Below, in pieces: positions 26,807 to 36,000 of a DNA stretch of 64,000 bases. The number at the start of each line of letters is the position of its first letter. Position 1 is the first letter of the stretch. The notes under the pieces are model-generated. The model worked only from the letters and a program-made list of their open reading frames with translations, made no database searches and was not told where the DNA came from. This DNA is from RI-153 sp963721725 (GTDB lineage: Bacteria; Chloroflexota; Anaerolineae; Caldilineales; Caldilineaceae): NCBI GenBank assembly GCA_963721725.1, contig CAVRLX010000017.1, positions 124,001-188,000 on the forward strand, written 5' to 3'. Position numbers and translations under genes: made by a program.

Positions 26807-28165
26807 TTATTGACCTAAAAGCCTGGACCAGTCAATGGTCTCTGGCCCGGAACGAATGTCGCTAATGGTTACCATCACCATCAGCCCCAAAAGCAGGGCA
26901 AATCCCACCAGGTGGATCATCCCTTCCATTTCTGGGTCAAGTCTGCGCCCACGGATCTTTTCAAAGGCGATAAAAAGCAGCCGCCCGCCATCCAGCGCCG
27001 GAATAGGCAATAGGTTTGCCACCGCTAATCCCGCACTGATTATCGCAGCCAATTGCCAGATGGGAAACCAAAGTCCTGTATCGGCGGTGGCGTTGACTGC
27101 GCCGCCCACCAATTGAGCAATGCCCACCGGCCCCGAAATACCGGCATCGCTGGGCGACATCTGCCCGCTAATCAGTTGTACGGGAACACTCAGCACCATT
27201 GCCACATAATCCACAATCCGGGTAACGCCCTGCCAGATGGCCTGATGCCACGGCAAAGTCACCAGGGCTGGGCGGCCATCAATGGCAACCCCCATGGAGC
27301 CTTCGCCAGCGGGCGGATTCTTGCGGGCGAATACATCAATATCCACTAACGTGCCCTCGCGCAGCACAGTCAGTGTGACCTCGCTATCCAAGTGTTGGCT
27401 GATCAACGAGCCAAGCGAATCGGGCGGGACAACGGGCATCCCATTTACGGCATAGACCACATCACCAGACTGCAATCCAGCTTCGGCCGCAGGTGTATTG
27501 GGCACAACTTCGGTGATACGTGTGTTAAAGACAGGTTGGGCTTCGGTTTCGCTGATCAACGCGACGGCGGAAAAGCCCTCAGGTAGGGGCAATGTCTGTG
27601 TGCGTCCTTCGCGCACCACGGTTAGCCCCTCCTCAACAGGCATAGCCAGATCGGCATCATCATTGACGCTGACAAACTCTCCGCTCACAGCGCTTACATA
27701 AACAGGCTTACCCTCGGCAGCCACCAGAATATCACCCGCCTGTAGACCAGCCTGGGCGGCTGTCGAGCCTTGGTCAACCTGGACAAATTGAGGATTAGCC
27801 ACACTGGCGGGGAAGCCAGAGAAGACGCTGAAAATTGAAAAGAGGATGGCGAGCAGGAAATTCATCACTGGCCCGGCCACCAACACAGCAGCACGTGCGC
27901 CAGCACTGGCCGCATTAAAGGAACCAGGACTCATATCGGCGGCATCCTCGCCTTTCATGCGTACAAACGCACCCAACGGGATGGCATTAAGGGTAAAATC
28001 CGTGCCTTGATAGGTAAAAAGTTTGACAATACGCGGGGGGAATCCAAAGACGCCAAATTCTTCCACATCAATTCCATTGCGTCGCGCCACCCAATAATGG
28101 CCCAGTTCGTGGAAAAACATCAGGATGCCGAGAATCAACAGAAACGAAACTATCGTCACAAACAT
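26807..28165 (-). CDS. rseP: Site-2 intramembrane zinc metalloprotease
   Basis: The 452-residue membrane protease has HELGH at residues 19-23 in the first helix (zinc ligands and catalytic glutamate) and NLLPIPALDGGRLLF near residue 395 giving the third zinc ligand. Two PDZ domains lie between, around AAQAGLQAGDILVAAEG and AAEAGLQSGDVVYAVNG, as in E. coli RseP with its two PDZ domains. It cleaves membrane-embedded anti-sigma factors and leftover signal peptides. In many bacteria it follows dxr or cdsA; here isopentenyl phosphate kinase lies just upstream, a faint isoprenoid-metabolism link. Confidence 0.93.
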   Translation of the reverse strand: MFVTIVSFLLILGILMFFHELGHYWVARRNGIDVEEFGVFGFPPRIVKLFTYQGTDFTLNAIPLGAFVRMKGEDAADMSPGSFNAASAGARAAVLVAGPVMNFLLAILFSIFSVFSGFPASVANPQFVQVDQGSTAAQAGLQAGDILVAAEGKPVYVSAVSGEFVSVNDDADLAMPVEEGLTVVREGRTQTLPLPEGFSAVALISETEAQPVFNTRITEVVPNTPAAEAGLQSGDVVYAVNGMPVVPPDSLGSLISQHLDSEVTLTVLREGTLVDIDVFARKNPPAGEGSMGVAIDGRPALVTLPWHQAIWQGVTRIVDYVAMVLSVPVQLISGQMSPSDAGISGPVGIAQLVGGAVNATADTGLWFPIWQLAAIISAGLAVANLLPIPALDGGRLLFIAFEKIRGRRLDPEMEGMIHLVGFALLLGLMVMVTISDIRSGPETIDWSRLLGQ

Positions 28166-28290
28166 AAGGTTTCCTCATTCAGCGAAAAGAGAGCATCAGG
28201 GCTTCTTTTCAGACACAGACGGGCAGACACACGGGCGCATTATACCTGTTGCGTGGAAAAGGTGGCAAATGAAAGGAGTTTACAGCCGGG

Positions 28291-29122
28291 TTAGCCCTTC
28301 TGGATTACTGTACCCGGGAGCCGCTCCTTGGACACCAAAGCCTGTGCCAACTGGTTTTCACTCAATCCGCTACAGATCAAAATTTGGAGATGGGGATGAC
28401 GTTCGACCATTGCCAACGATTGGGCAACCTTGGCTGCCATGCCGCCTGTGACATCGGTGCCAAAGCTCGCGCCCAACCCAGTTACCATGTCGCCCACACT
28501 AGTGGAGGTTAGCGTTTCAAGGCGGCGCGGCAGCGGGATCATGGTGGGGATCGCCGGTGTAAACGCCATCGACCTCACCCAGCAAGACAACACGCGCTGG
28601 GGGCAGGCGGTCAATCATCCATTCAAAGATCTCTTCTGTGCTGGCAATCGTGCCGCCGCGCACATCGTCCAGCGCCACATCACCGTAGATCAGGGGGACC
28701 AGTCCGACAGCGAGCGCACGCTTGACGCTATCTAAGGGGCCATCGGTAATGGCTCCATCATGACAACGCAACGCCACGCCCGGTTGAATACTCCAAGCCG
28801 GTACACCAGTTGCCAAGAGTGCTGCCGCCACAATACGATTAAGCCGAGCCGCCGCATCGGCAGTGGCCGCAAATCCATACCACTGCTGCAACGTCGCCAC
28901 ACCCTGGCGAGTTCCATAGCGGCTGCCCACCACATGCCCAAAGCTACCGGAACCGTGCCCAATGATCAGCCGCAGATCCGGCTGTTGCTGACGCACCGCC
29001 GCAATCTCCGCAGCCAACCGCTGGATTACATCCAATCGAGGCGTTTCTACGGTGCGCTTGTCGGTGATCAACGAGCCACCAAGCTTAAGATATACTAAAT
29101 CCCTCAAAAAAGAATCGGCCAT
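28291..29122 (-). CDS. Isopentenyl phosphate kinase (one frameshift)
   Basis: The enzyme phosphorylates isopentenyl phosphate to isopentenyl diphosphate, the last step of the alternative mevalonate pathway. The start is the ATG at 29122 after GTGAGGAG. YLKLGGSLITDK is the amino-acid-kinase nucleotide loop, IIGHGSGSFGHVVG contains the substrate-binding histidine diagnostic for this family, and VVLLGEVDGVYTGDP is the conserved EVDGVYT motif. After about 28555 the product continues in another frame with TSVGDMVTGLGASFGTDVTGGMAAKV, the normal C-terminal block. One indel near 28550 explains this. Such kinases are known in archaea and in Chloroflexi such as Roseiflexus. Confidence 0.88.
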
Positions 29123-29136
29123 TATTTGCAAACTCC

Positions 29137-30529
29137 TCACAGCGTCAGCCGTAAAAGCGTATCTAGGAATGGGGCGTCATCGTGTGGCAGCACAGTGCGC
29201 GGATCAAAGAGCAGCCGGTCGTGTTGAATGGTGCAGACAATGGGCGGATTGCCAGTGCGCAACTGCGCGGCCATGCGGTCGGGGTGGGGCAGAGCAAGGG
29301 CCAGCAGGCGCGTAGGCAACGTTTCGCCGGGCAAACTGCCCCCACCCACGGTGCTTGCGCCGTCTATAAGTTGGCTGGCAAGGCCCGCCGCAGCCAATAC
29401 CGTTTGCCAGCGTTCGGCGCGGTCCTGGAGCTGTGCAGGTGTGGCGGCGATCATCTGCCAGACAGGGATTTCGTGCAAGGCGCGCCCAGTGGCGTAGGCG
29501 CGCAGCGTGGCATCCAACGCAGCCAGCGTCATTTTGTCCACGCGCAAGTGCACGCGCCAGCGGATGACGACGCAGTTGGGCAATGGCCTCGGCCCGCCCC
29601 ACAATGATGCCAGCCTGCGGTCCGCCCAGCAGTTTGTCGCCGCTAAAGGTGATCACATCCGCCCCGGCGGCCACGCTCTCTGGCACAGTTGGCTCCGGCA
29701 TCAGCCCAAAGGGCGCGGTATCGAGCAGTGTGCCGCTGCCCAGATCATCGATGACCAGCGGCTTCCCAGGCGTGGCGCGGGCAATGGTGACCAGTTCGGC
29801 CAGTTCGGGCATGGTGACAAAACCGATCTGGCGAAAGTTGCTGGCATGGATGCGCATGAGTGCGGCGGTTTCGGGGCCGATGGCGTTGGCAAAATCACGC
29901 GGGTGGGTGCGATTGGTCGTCCCCACTTCCACAAGGCGCGCGCCGCTCTGGCGCAGCACGTCGGGAATGCGAAAGCCGCCGCCGATCTCCACCAGTTGGC
30001 CGCGGCTGACGATGACCTCGCGTCCGGCGCAAAGCGCGGCTAGCACAAGATAGATGGCGCTGGCGTTGTTGTTAACGACGAGCGCATCCTCTGCCCCGCT
30101 GAGATCACAGAGCAGGCCACGGGTGTGGCTGTAGCGGCTGCCACGTTCACCGGCCGCCAGATCATATTCTAGATTGTTGTAGCCAGCGCTGATTTGGTCC
30201 ACGGCGGCGCGGGCCGCCGCACTGAGCGGAGCGCGCCCCAGATCGGTATGGATGATCACGCCGGTGGCGTTGATCACAGGGCGGAGCGTGGGGCGGAGCG
30301 CGTCAGCCAACTGGGCTTCAATTCGCTCCCGCCAAACGGCGTCATCCGGGGCAGGCTCGCCCGCGCGGATCTGGGCACGGGCTTCGTCCAGGCGTTGGCG
30401 AATGGCCGCGGTGACGGCGGCGCTGCCGTAGCTTTCCACCAATGCTTGCACAGCGGGATGGCGTAGCAGGGCATCCACTGCGGGCAATTTGCGATATTCA
30501 AGATTCGGAAAAAGGGAGGCTTCGGTCAT
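29137..30529 (-). CDS. selA: L-seryl-tRNA(Sec) selenium transferase (one frameshift)
   Basis: SelA converts seryl-tRNA(Sec) to selenocysteinyl-tRNA(Sec) with selenophosphate. The frame from 30529 has INATGVIIHTDLGRAPLS, the SelA signature, YNNLEYDLAAGERGSRYSH, and FSGDKLLGGPQAG with the PLP-binding lysine (residue 299). Near 29545-29565 the frame shifts: removing one base from GCGCGTGCACTTGCGCGTGG restores RALRVDKMTLAALDATLRAY, and the other frame ends normally at 29137 after TLLRLTL. The full protein would be about 465 residues, the usual size. Its presence implies selenoprotein synthesis; selB, selD and selC lie outside the window. Confidence 0.92.
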
Positions 30530-30853
30530 AGGGTAGGGTTTGCCAATCTATCCATCAATTGTGCGCCATTGTACCATACCCGGCCTTGCACAGCGGTGAT
30601 AGAAGACGCAATTCTGGATTCACCGCAAAAAACAGCGAAGACAGAGAGCAGTATAGAACGCAGATTTAACAGATTTGGTTGATTCATTCAAAAATGAGAT
30701 GGCATTACCCATTTTTGCCTTTTGCACTTTGCCTTTTTCTCTGTTCTTTGCGTCTTGGCGGTGAAATCACGCGGGCGATGGCTTGCTGATCTAGCCCCGC
30801 TTACGCTAATCTGTGGGTAGTTTTTGTCCTTTACCCGCTAGAAAGAATTCATT
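30530..30853. repeat. Intergenic region with a 150-bp palindromic repeat element
   Basis: Between divergent selA and the epimerase, bases 30617-30768 start with ATTCACCGCAAAAAAC and end with CTTTGCGTCTTGGCGGTGAAA: long imperfect inverted arms around AACGCAGATTTAACAG and CATTCAAAAATGAG. This is the large form of the GCAAAG family. No ORF is supported. Any promoters for the two divergent genes must lie at its edges; I see none that is convincing. Confidence 0.7.
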
Positions 30854-31625
30854 GTGACCATAGAACAAACGTCTGACCCCAAACGGGTCTTGGTAACGGG
30901 AGCCGCCGGGGCCGTGGGCCAGCCCATCTGTCGCTATTTGCTGACACGTGGACATCATGTGCGCGGCTTTGATCGCCGTCCTATGCCCGAACTTGACGAT
31001 GTACGTGTGGCCGATCTCATTGATCGCGAGGCGGTACGCGCCGCCGCCGAAGGCATGGACGCCATCATCCATCTGGGTGCATATCCCGACGAGGCCGACT
31101 TTTTAGAGAATCTTATCGAACCCAATGTGCGCGGGCTGTATCACGTCTGTGATGCGGCGCGCCAGAGCAGTGTGACACGACTTGTGCTGGCAAGTTCGGT
31201 GCAGACGATTAGCGGGCATTTCCCGGCGGAGGGGACGATCCGCGTGGCGGATGGGCCGAAGCCAGTCAATCACTATGCGCTGACCAAAGTGTGGATGGAG
31301 CAGATGGGGGAAATGTATGCCCGCTGCTATGGACTTTCGGTGATCAACGTGCGGATTGGCTGGTTTCCACGCAATACCACAGAAGCCAAACGGCTGGCGG
31401 CCAGTGAACGTGGGCCAGATGTCTTCCTGAGCCACGAGGATGGCCAACGCTTTTTTGCCCGCTGTGTGGAATCGCCCACGCCTGAGATCGGCGATTCGGT
31501 GATCGTCTTCGCCGGGAGCCAGCCGCAACGCGCCCGGCGGCATGGATCTGGAGCCAGCGATGCGGGTGCTGGGCTATGAGCCGCAGAATGTCTGGCCGGA
31601 TGGGTTGCCGTTTCCGATAGAATGA
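30854..31625 (+). CDS. NAD-dependent epimerase/dehydratase family, uronate-dehydrogenase-like (one frameshift)
   Basis: The GTG at 30854 opens a Rossmann protein: VLVTGAAGAVGQPICRYL is the GxxGxxG dinucleotide site, IIHLGAYPDEADF and LVLASSVQTISGH follow, and PVNHYALTKVWMEQ gives the catalytic YxxxK. The order fits the extended short-chain dehydrogenases, closest to uronate dehydrogenases. The frame is lost near 31530 at CAACGCGCCCGGCGG; the other frame gives GGMDLEPAMRVLGYEPQNVW and ends at a TGA at 31623-31625. The uninterrupted ORF instead runs to 31579 with a nonsense tail. Total about 256 residues. Confidence 0.83.
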
Positions 31626-31630
31626 GATGT

Positions 31631-31661
31631 AACCCGTAATCGACAACACGGATTACGGGTT
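31631..31661. terminator. Bidirectional hairpin between convergent genes
   Basis: AACCCGTAATC at 31631-31641 and GATTACGGGTT at 31651-31661 form a perfect 11-bp stem with a 9-base loop. It lies six bases after the epimerase stop and seven before the stop of the convergent MFS gene. No strong T-run is present. Confidence 0.55.
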
Positions 31662-31667
31662 GACACC

Positions 31668-32959
31668 TCACCCCCGCGGATTGCGTGCCCGCAGCGGCCA
31701 CAGATCGCGGAGTTGGGCGCGTACTTCAAATTCGGGCTGCCCAGGCAGCGGGGCGCGGATCCGCCCCAACATGAGCCACGAAACGGCCATCAACACGGCA
31801 CTCAGGGCGAAAATGCCATTAATGGGCAGCCCCAGTTCCAAAAATCCCACACCGACCATAGACATGATAATGCCGCGGAATCCAATGCTGGTGGATCTGG
31901 AGCGCGGCATATTCGGTGATGCGTTTGGGATCGGCCAGTTGAATACCGCTGTTCACGGTTCCATGTCGAAACCAGCGTTGACCAATCCCTGGATGGCAAA
32001 CGCAGGCAGTAACATCCACATGTTTTGGGCAAAAATGTACGAAATCGGTAAGAAGATCGCCACCGCTGCCGTTGCCCGCACCACAAACAGCCCCCCAGGT
32101 CGATCCACAAGCTGTCCCCACATCCAAAACCCGCCCAGCCAAAAGATCGATTGGATCAGCCCTAGCCAGCCTAGTTGTGAATAGGAAAGGTGCAGCCGAT
32201 CGACCTGTACCAGCGGATAGAGCGTCCACGACATGATTGTGCCGGTTCCAAAGATGGCGTAACTGGTGAGATAGTACGAGAAGCGGCGATCTTCACGCAG
32301 GATCTGGCGCAGATCGCTAAAGGTTCGCGTTGGCGCGGCGGCAGTGGATCTTCGGGCACGCGGATATGCATAAAGATAAAGGCGGCGGCGATCCCCAGCA
32401 AACTTGCCAGCGGGAAAGAGTACTCGATAGCCCCACTGATCCAGCGCCCAGCCCGCCAGCGGTGTCAGCACTAAGATGGCCGTGACCCGCCCCATGCGCG
32501 AGATGGACATCATCTTGCCGCGGATCTGATTAGGATAGATGCGCTGGATAATGCGCGTGTAGCCGGGGAGGGGAAGACCTCTAGCAGCCAAAAGACCGCG
32601 GCCAGCGCAATCATCCACCATGCCTCGGTGATCAACCCTGTGAGCAAAAGAGGGCGTGGGCCAGGAACCACGATCCGAAGATCACATGGCGCGGTCGGCG
32701 GCGGCGCATAAGCACAATACTCATCGACGCAAAGACCGCGCCGACAAATTGGGTGGCGCTGTAGATCCCCAACATGGTGGGCGTGGCGTCCATGCGGCGC
32801 AACACCACCGGGATAAAGCCCAGGGCAATCGCGTAAAATGCGCCATAGGCCAGGGCCATGAGGATCTCGAGATGAATATTGCGCCGCACATCGGGCGAAA
32901 AGCGAACCGGTTAAGGAGTGCTCGAAAGAATGGGTCAGGCTTTTGAGGGTAGCAAGCAT
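31668..32959 (-). pseudogene. MFS transporter, broken into at least five frames
   Basis: Pieces in different frames assemble in order into one 12-helix major-facilitator protein of about 430 residues: MLATLKSLTHSFEHS (start 32959), HLEILMALAYGAFYAIALGF, ATQFVGAVFASMSIVLMRRR (the loop 2-3 basic motif), IYPNQIRGKMMSISRMGRV, FSYYLTSYAIFGTGTIMSW, MWGQLVDRPGGLFVVRATAA and FLELGLPINGIFALSAVLM. At least five indels are needed in 1.3 kb, more than in any other gene here. It may be a real pseudogene or a locally poor consensus; the amino acids between breaks look well preserved, which favours the latter. Substrate unknown. Confidence 0.7.
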
Positions 32960-33292
32960 ACAATTTCTTCGTTGAAATGTGCCCGTGTGCTTGCACGATC
33001 AGATGTGGGACAGTCTGCGCGGTGGGTAGCGGCTGTTGATGCGGGGATCATAGCATGGGGTGGGCGCGGGTGGCAATTGGGGTTGAATGAAGAACGGTTT
33101 GAAGCGTAGCCGCACCGTCACGAAAAAGGGCGAAGCGATCCGAAGCAACTGTCCATGTCATAGATGATTCTTCGTGACCTTCGCATCTTTGTGGCTACTT
33201 TTAATTTCAAGGGGAGAAGTGGCTCACCTGTTCATGGGGGGATCCGTGGTACGCTGGGGACAAAGATAGGAAACAGAGAAACGAGGTTGACC
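32960..33292. other. Gene-free spacer
   Basis: No gene is supported between the divergent MFS gene and arfB. TCACGAA at 33118-33124 and TTCGTGA at 33171-33177 are inverted copies flanked by GGGCGAAG and CCTTCGC, so about 33115-33185 is another imperfect palindrome. An AACAGAGAAACGAGG stretch before 33293 may help arfB initiation. Confidence 0.5.
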
Positions 33293-33693
33293 ATGTTGCA
33301 GATTACAGAGAGGCTTGCCATTCCGCTGGCGGAGATTGAACTGGAAGCGGTGCGATCCAGTGGGGCGGGCGGCCAAAATGTAAATAAAGTTTCCACGGCG
33401 GTGGTGCTGCGTTTTGATATCCGCGGGGTCGTCGCTGCCCGACTCGACAAAGAGCGGCTGCTTGCCCTGAGCGATAGCCGGATTACCGGCGAAGGCGTGG
33501 TCTTGATCAAAGCACAGCAACACCGCAGCCAGATCAAGAACCGGGACGAAGCGCTCAGTCGATCTGGCGCAACTGGTGCGTGGCGCTACCGTTACCCGCC
33601 GCAGCCGTCGCCCCACACGGCCCACCGCCGGTTCGTGGAGAGACGATTACAAGCGAAAAAGCAGCGTGGCGCGGTGAAGGCGCAAAGGCGTAG
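33293..33693 (+). CDS. arfB: ArfB/YaeJ-type peptidyl-tRNA hydrolase (two compensating frameshifts)
   Basis: ArfB releases peptides from stalled ribosomes. SSGAGGQNVNKVSTAVVLRF (about residues 23-42) contains the catalytic GGQ motif of class I release factors. The N-terminal region lacks codon-recognition domains, giving the short ArfB form. Between about 33560 and 33640 the usual basic tail is read in another frame (LAQLVRGATVTRRSRRPTRP), then the original frame resumes with VERRLQAKKQRGAVKAQRR. Two indels that cancel are needed. The C-terminal Arg/Lys tail threads into the mRNA channel. The true stop is uncertain; I place it at a TAG in the adjacent repeat, and the literal frame stays open beyond it. 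Confidence 0.82.
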
Positions 33694-33706
33694 CGGGGGA
33701 GTAATG

Positions 33707-33735
33707 CGTACTGCGTACTCCCAACACGCAGTACG
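33707..33735. repeat. 10-bp palindrome, GCGTACTGCGT family
   Basis: CGTACTGCGT at 33707-33716 and ACGCAGTACG at 33726-33735 are inverted copies. They lie between convergent arfB and nitroreductase genes and may serve as a two-way terminator. Confidence 0.65.
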
Positions 33736-33737
33736 TT

Positions 33738-34392
33738 TTACCACCCGTCCCAATGCGTCCGCTCAACTAGGGGCTGGCGTGCCGCCGGGCGGAAATCGTC
33801 GCCCAGGAAATAGGCCACGGGTAGCAGCGCGGCCTGGGTCACGTTGTCGGGGATGCTCAAGAGCGCGGCGATCTCCTTTTCATAGCTCAGATGAAAGGTA
33901 GTCCACGCCGAGCCGAGGCCACGGGCGCGCAAGGCCAGCATCAACGACCACGTGGCCGGCAAGATCGATCCCCAAAAGCCCGCCTGTTGATTAGACGGTT
34001 TGCCATCCACTCGCCCCTCAATACAAGGGATGATCATCACCGGTACTTCGTGCATATGATCGGCCAGATATTGGGCGGAACTGCGCACACGCCCCATTTG
34101 TTCGGCGTTGGGCTGTTCCGGCTGTGTCGCGCTCTGGGTGCGCGGAAAGTAGACCTTGCCCACTTCGCGGTAATAGTGTGCGATCTGCGCCCGCATCGCC
34201 TCGTCGGTGACCACGACAAAATGCCAGCCCTGTTGGTTCGAGCCACTGGGGGCCTGGGTGGCAATCTCAATGCACTCCTCAATGATCGCACGCGGCACAG
34301 GCCGGGCTAAAATTCAGCCGTTTGCGCACCGAACGTGTTGTCATGAGCAGGTGATCGGTGATCTCTAAATTTTCCGGGGTCGAGAGATCCAT
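33738..34392 (-). CDS. Nitroreductase family protein (one frameshift)
   Basis: The ATG at 34392 follows AAAGGA and reads MDLSTPENLEITDHLLMTTR, SVRKRL, then breaks near 34315 (TTTTAGCCCGG). The next frame continues RPVPRAIIEECIEIATQAPS, SNQQGWHFVVV, giving the FMN-binding start of nitroreductases; later GFWGSILPATWSLMLALRARGLGSAWTT and LLSIPDNVTQAALLPVAYFLG are typical of the family. Together about 217 residues. These flavoproteins use NAD(P)H to reduce nitro groups, quinones or enones. No linked pathway genes are evident. Confidence 0.86.
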
Positions 34393-34417
34393 CTTCATCT
34401 TCCTTTCTGAAATTCAA

Positions 34418-34568
34418 GAATTTAACGCAAAGGCGCAAAGAGGCAAAGACGTAGAGAACGGAAAAGGCAAGATGGATTGAAACTCTGCGAGACTATCCGT
34501 GTAAATCTGCTCAATCCGTGTCCTATTCTGGTCTTTGCATCTCTGCCTCTTTGCGCCTTTGCATTTTA
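34418..34568. repeat. Palindromic GCAAAGGCGCAAAG element, 150 bp
   Basis: TTAACGCAAAGGCGCAAAG at the left and CTCTTTGCGCCTTTGCA at the right are inverted arms of one element; the centre carries CCGTGTAAATCTGCTC and AATCCGTGTCCTATTC, a second repeated motif. Its right edge touches the stop codon of the alcohol dehydrogenase (TAA at 34566-34568). Confidence 0.78.
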
Positions 34569-35583
34569 TAATTCCACCATTGCCTTGATGACACGGTTTT
34601 CTGGCTTCAGCCAGCTTTCAAAGTCGCCGATCATCTCGGTGAAATCAGCTTTGTGCGTGATCAGCGGCGCGGTGAGGATCGTCTCGTGTTGCATGGCCGA
34701 GATCACCGCCTCGAAGTCGGCGCGGGTGGCGTTGCGGCTGCTGAGCAGCGTGGTCTCGCGCTTGTGAAAATCGGGATCGGAAAAGGTAATGTCAGCGTTG
34801 ACCAAGCTTACCAACACATAGCGCCCGCCGTGGGCCATATAGCGAAAGGCGTTCATCATTGATTGTGGGTTGCCCGTGGCGTCGAAAACCACGGTGGGAT
34901 AATCGCCGTTTGTGATGCGTTCAAGGTGGGGCAGGGGATCTGTGCTGGCGTTGATGGTGTGCTCGATACCCAGTTGCTCGCGACAAAAGCCCAGGCGTCC
35001 GTCGTCAATATCCAGAGCGATGACCTCGGCCCCGGCGGCTTTGGCAAATTGGATCACGCCCAGGCCAATCGGACCGGCCCCCACCACCAGCGCGAATTCA
35101 CCCGGCTCGATGGCGGCGCGGCGTATAGCGTGTGCGCCAATCGCCTGATTTTCTACCAGCGCCATTTGATCCAGCGAGAGGCCATCGGCACGGATCAGCA
35201 GATCCGCGGGCAGACTGAGATACTCTTGCATGCCGCCATCTTGATGCACGCCCAGCACGCGCATTTTTACGCAACAGTTCGTCTTGCCACGCCGACAGGC
35301 CACACACTCGCCACAGGAAAGATAGGGCAGCGGCACAGCCCGATCCCCGGCCTTCGAGACCCGCGGCGTTGTTTTCGGCAATGTTGATCACCTCGACGGC
35401 GAGTTCATGCCCCAACACGCGTGGATAGGTGAAGTAGGGCTGCCGCCCGCGATAGGCGTGGAGATCCGTGCCGCAAATGCCAATCCGGCGCACACGCACC
35501 AGCGCATCCCCGGCGGCGACGGTTGGTTCGTCCACGGAATGGATCTCAAACTGCAATGGTTCTCGCAAAATAATCTGGCGCAT
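34566..35583 (-). CDS. Zinc-dependent alcohol dehydrogenase, sorbitol/galactitol-dehydrogenase-like (one frameshift)
   Basis: From the ATG at 35583 the product reads MRQIILREPLQFEIHSVDEP and RIGICGTDLHAYRGRQPYF, with the first zinc ligand cysteine, then RVLGHELAVEV with the GHE ligand pair. Near 35355 the frame changes and continues DRAVPLPYLSCGECVACRRG with the structural-zinc cysteines, ALVVGAGPIGLGVIQFAKAAG (Rossmann site), and a normal C-terminus. Total about 338 residues. The family oxidises sugar alcohols or aldonates with NAD(P). With the uronate-dehydrogenase-like gene nearby, sugar acid metabolism is plausible but not proven. Confidence 0.86.
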
Positions 35584-35633
35584 GGCCTGGGCCTTTCTTT
35601 TAAAATGTGGATCCGAAAGTGAAGGCAGAGATT

Positions 35634-35756
35634 TACCGCAAAGTGGCAAAGGCGCAAAGTGCAAAAGAGGTTGAGGCTCTCCGCGGATATCCGTGTAAAT
35701 CCGCTTAACCCGTGTTCTATTCTGAGCTTTGCGTCTCTGCCTCTTTGCACCTGGTA
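35634..35756. repeat. GCAAAG-type palindromic element interrupted on its right side
   Basis: ACCGCAAAGTGGCAAAGG is the left arm, ATCCGTGTAAATCCGC and CCCGTGTTCTATTC the centre, and CTTTGCGTCTCTGCCTC the right arm, as in the element at 34418-34568. The right arm stops at TTTGCACC, where the IS110-type element begins; the expected remainder is missing. Confidence 0.72.
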
Positions 35757-35789
35757 TGTTGACATAAAGGCGAAAGTATCGAATAAATA

Positions 35790-35995
35790 CAATCACCTTT
35801 TCGGCAAGGAGCGGTGAAGTTCATTTGCGACAGAAGTCGACGGACTCGACGCAAAGATTAGCTCCCGCTCGTCTGGCATCTGTTTGAGAACGGACAAAAT
35901 CATGAGGCCCCGACCAGGTGAGCCCGAATAGACCAGGGAGTTCGCAGACAGATGGCGGCCGGAAACTCGAAACGAAAAAGCAAAGGTGAAAGGAA
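35790..35995 (+). ncRNA. Candidate bridge RNA in the left end of the IS110 element
   Basis: The non-coding stretch ahead of the transposase folds locally: TTTGC at 35824-35828 pairs with GCAAA at 35851-35855, enclosing GTCGA (35836-35840) and TCGAC (35846-35850). GGCCCCGACCAGG to CCAGGGAG further on suggests one or two larger loops. IS110-group elements are known to encode a structured bridge RNA in this position that binds target and donor DNA. Position, length and the 5' stem-loop fit; the guide loops were not matched to flanking DNA, so this is a proposal. Confidence 0.45.
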
Positions 35996-36000
35996 AAGCC

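Noticed and set aside
28517..30529. In-frame stop codons read as selenocysteine, because selA is present
   Set aside because: The broken genes change frame with conserved motifs continuing in another frame, and none shows a UGA with a Cys/Sec counterpart in homologous position or a SECIS-like hairpin.
34235..34260. GGTTCGAGCC as a tRNA T-arm
   Set aside because: It lies inside the nitroreductase coding sequence and no acceptor or anticodon stem surrounds it; no tRNA was found in the window.
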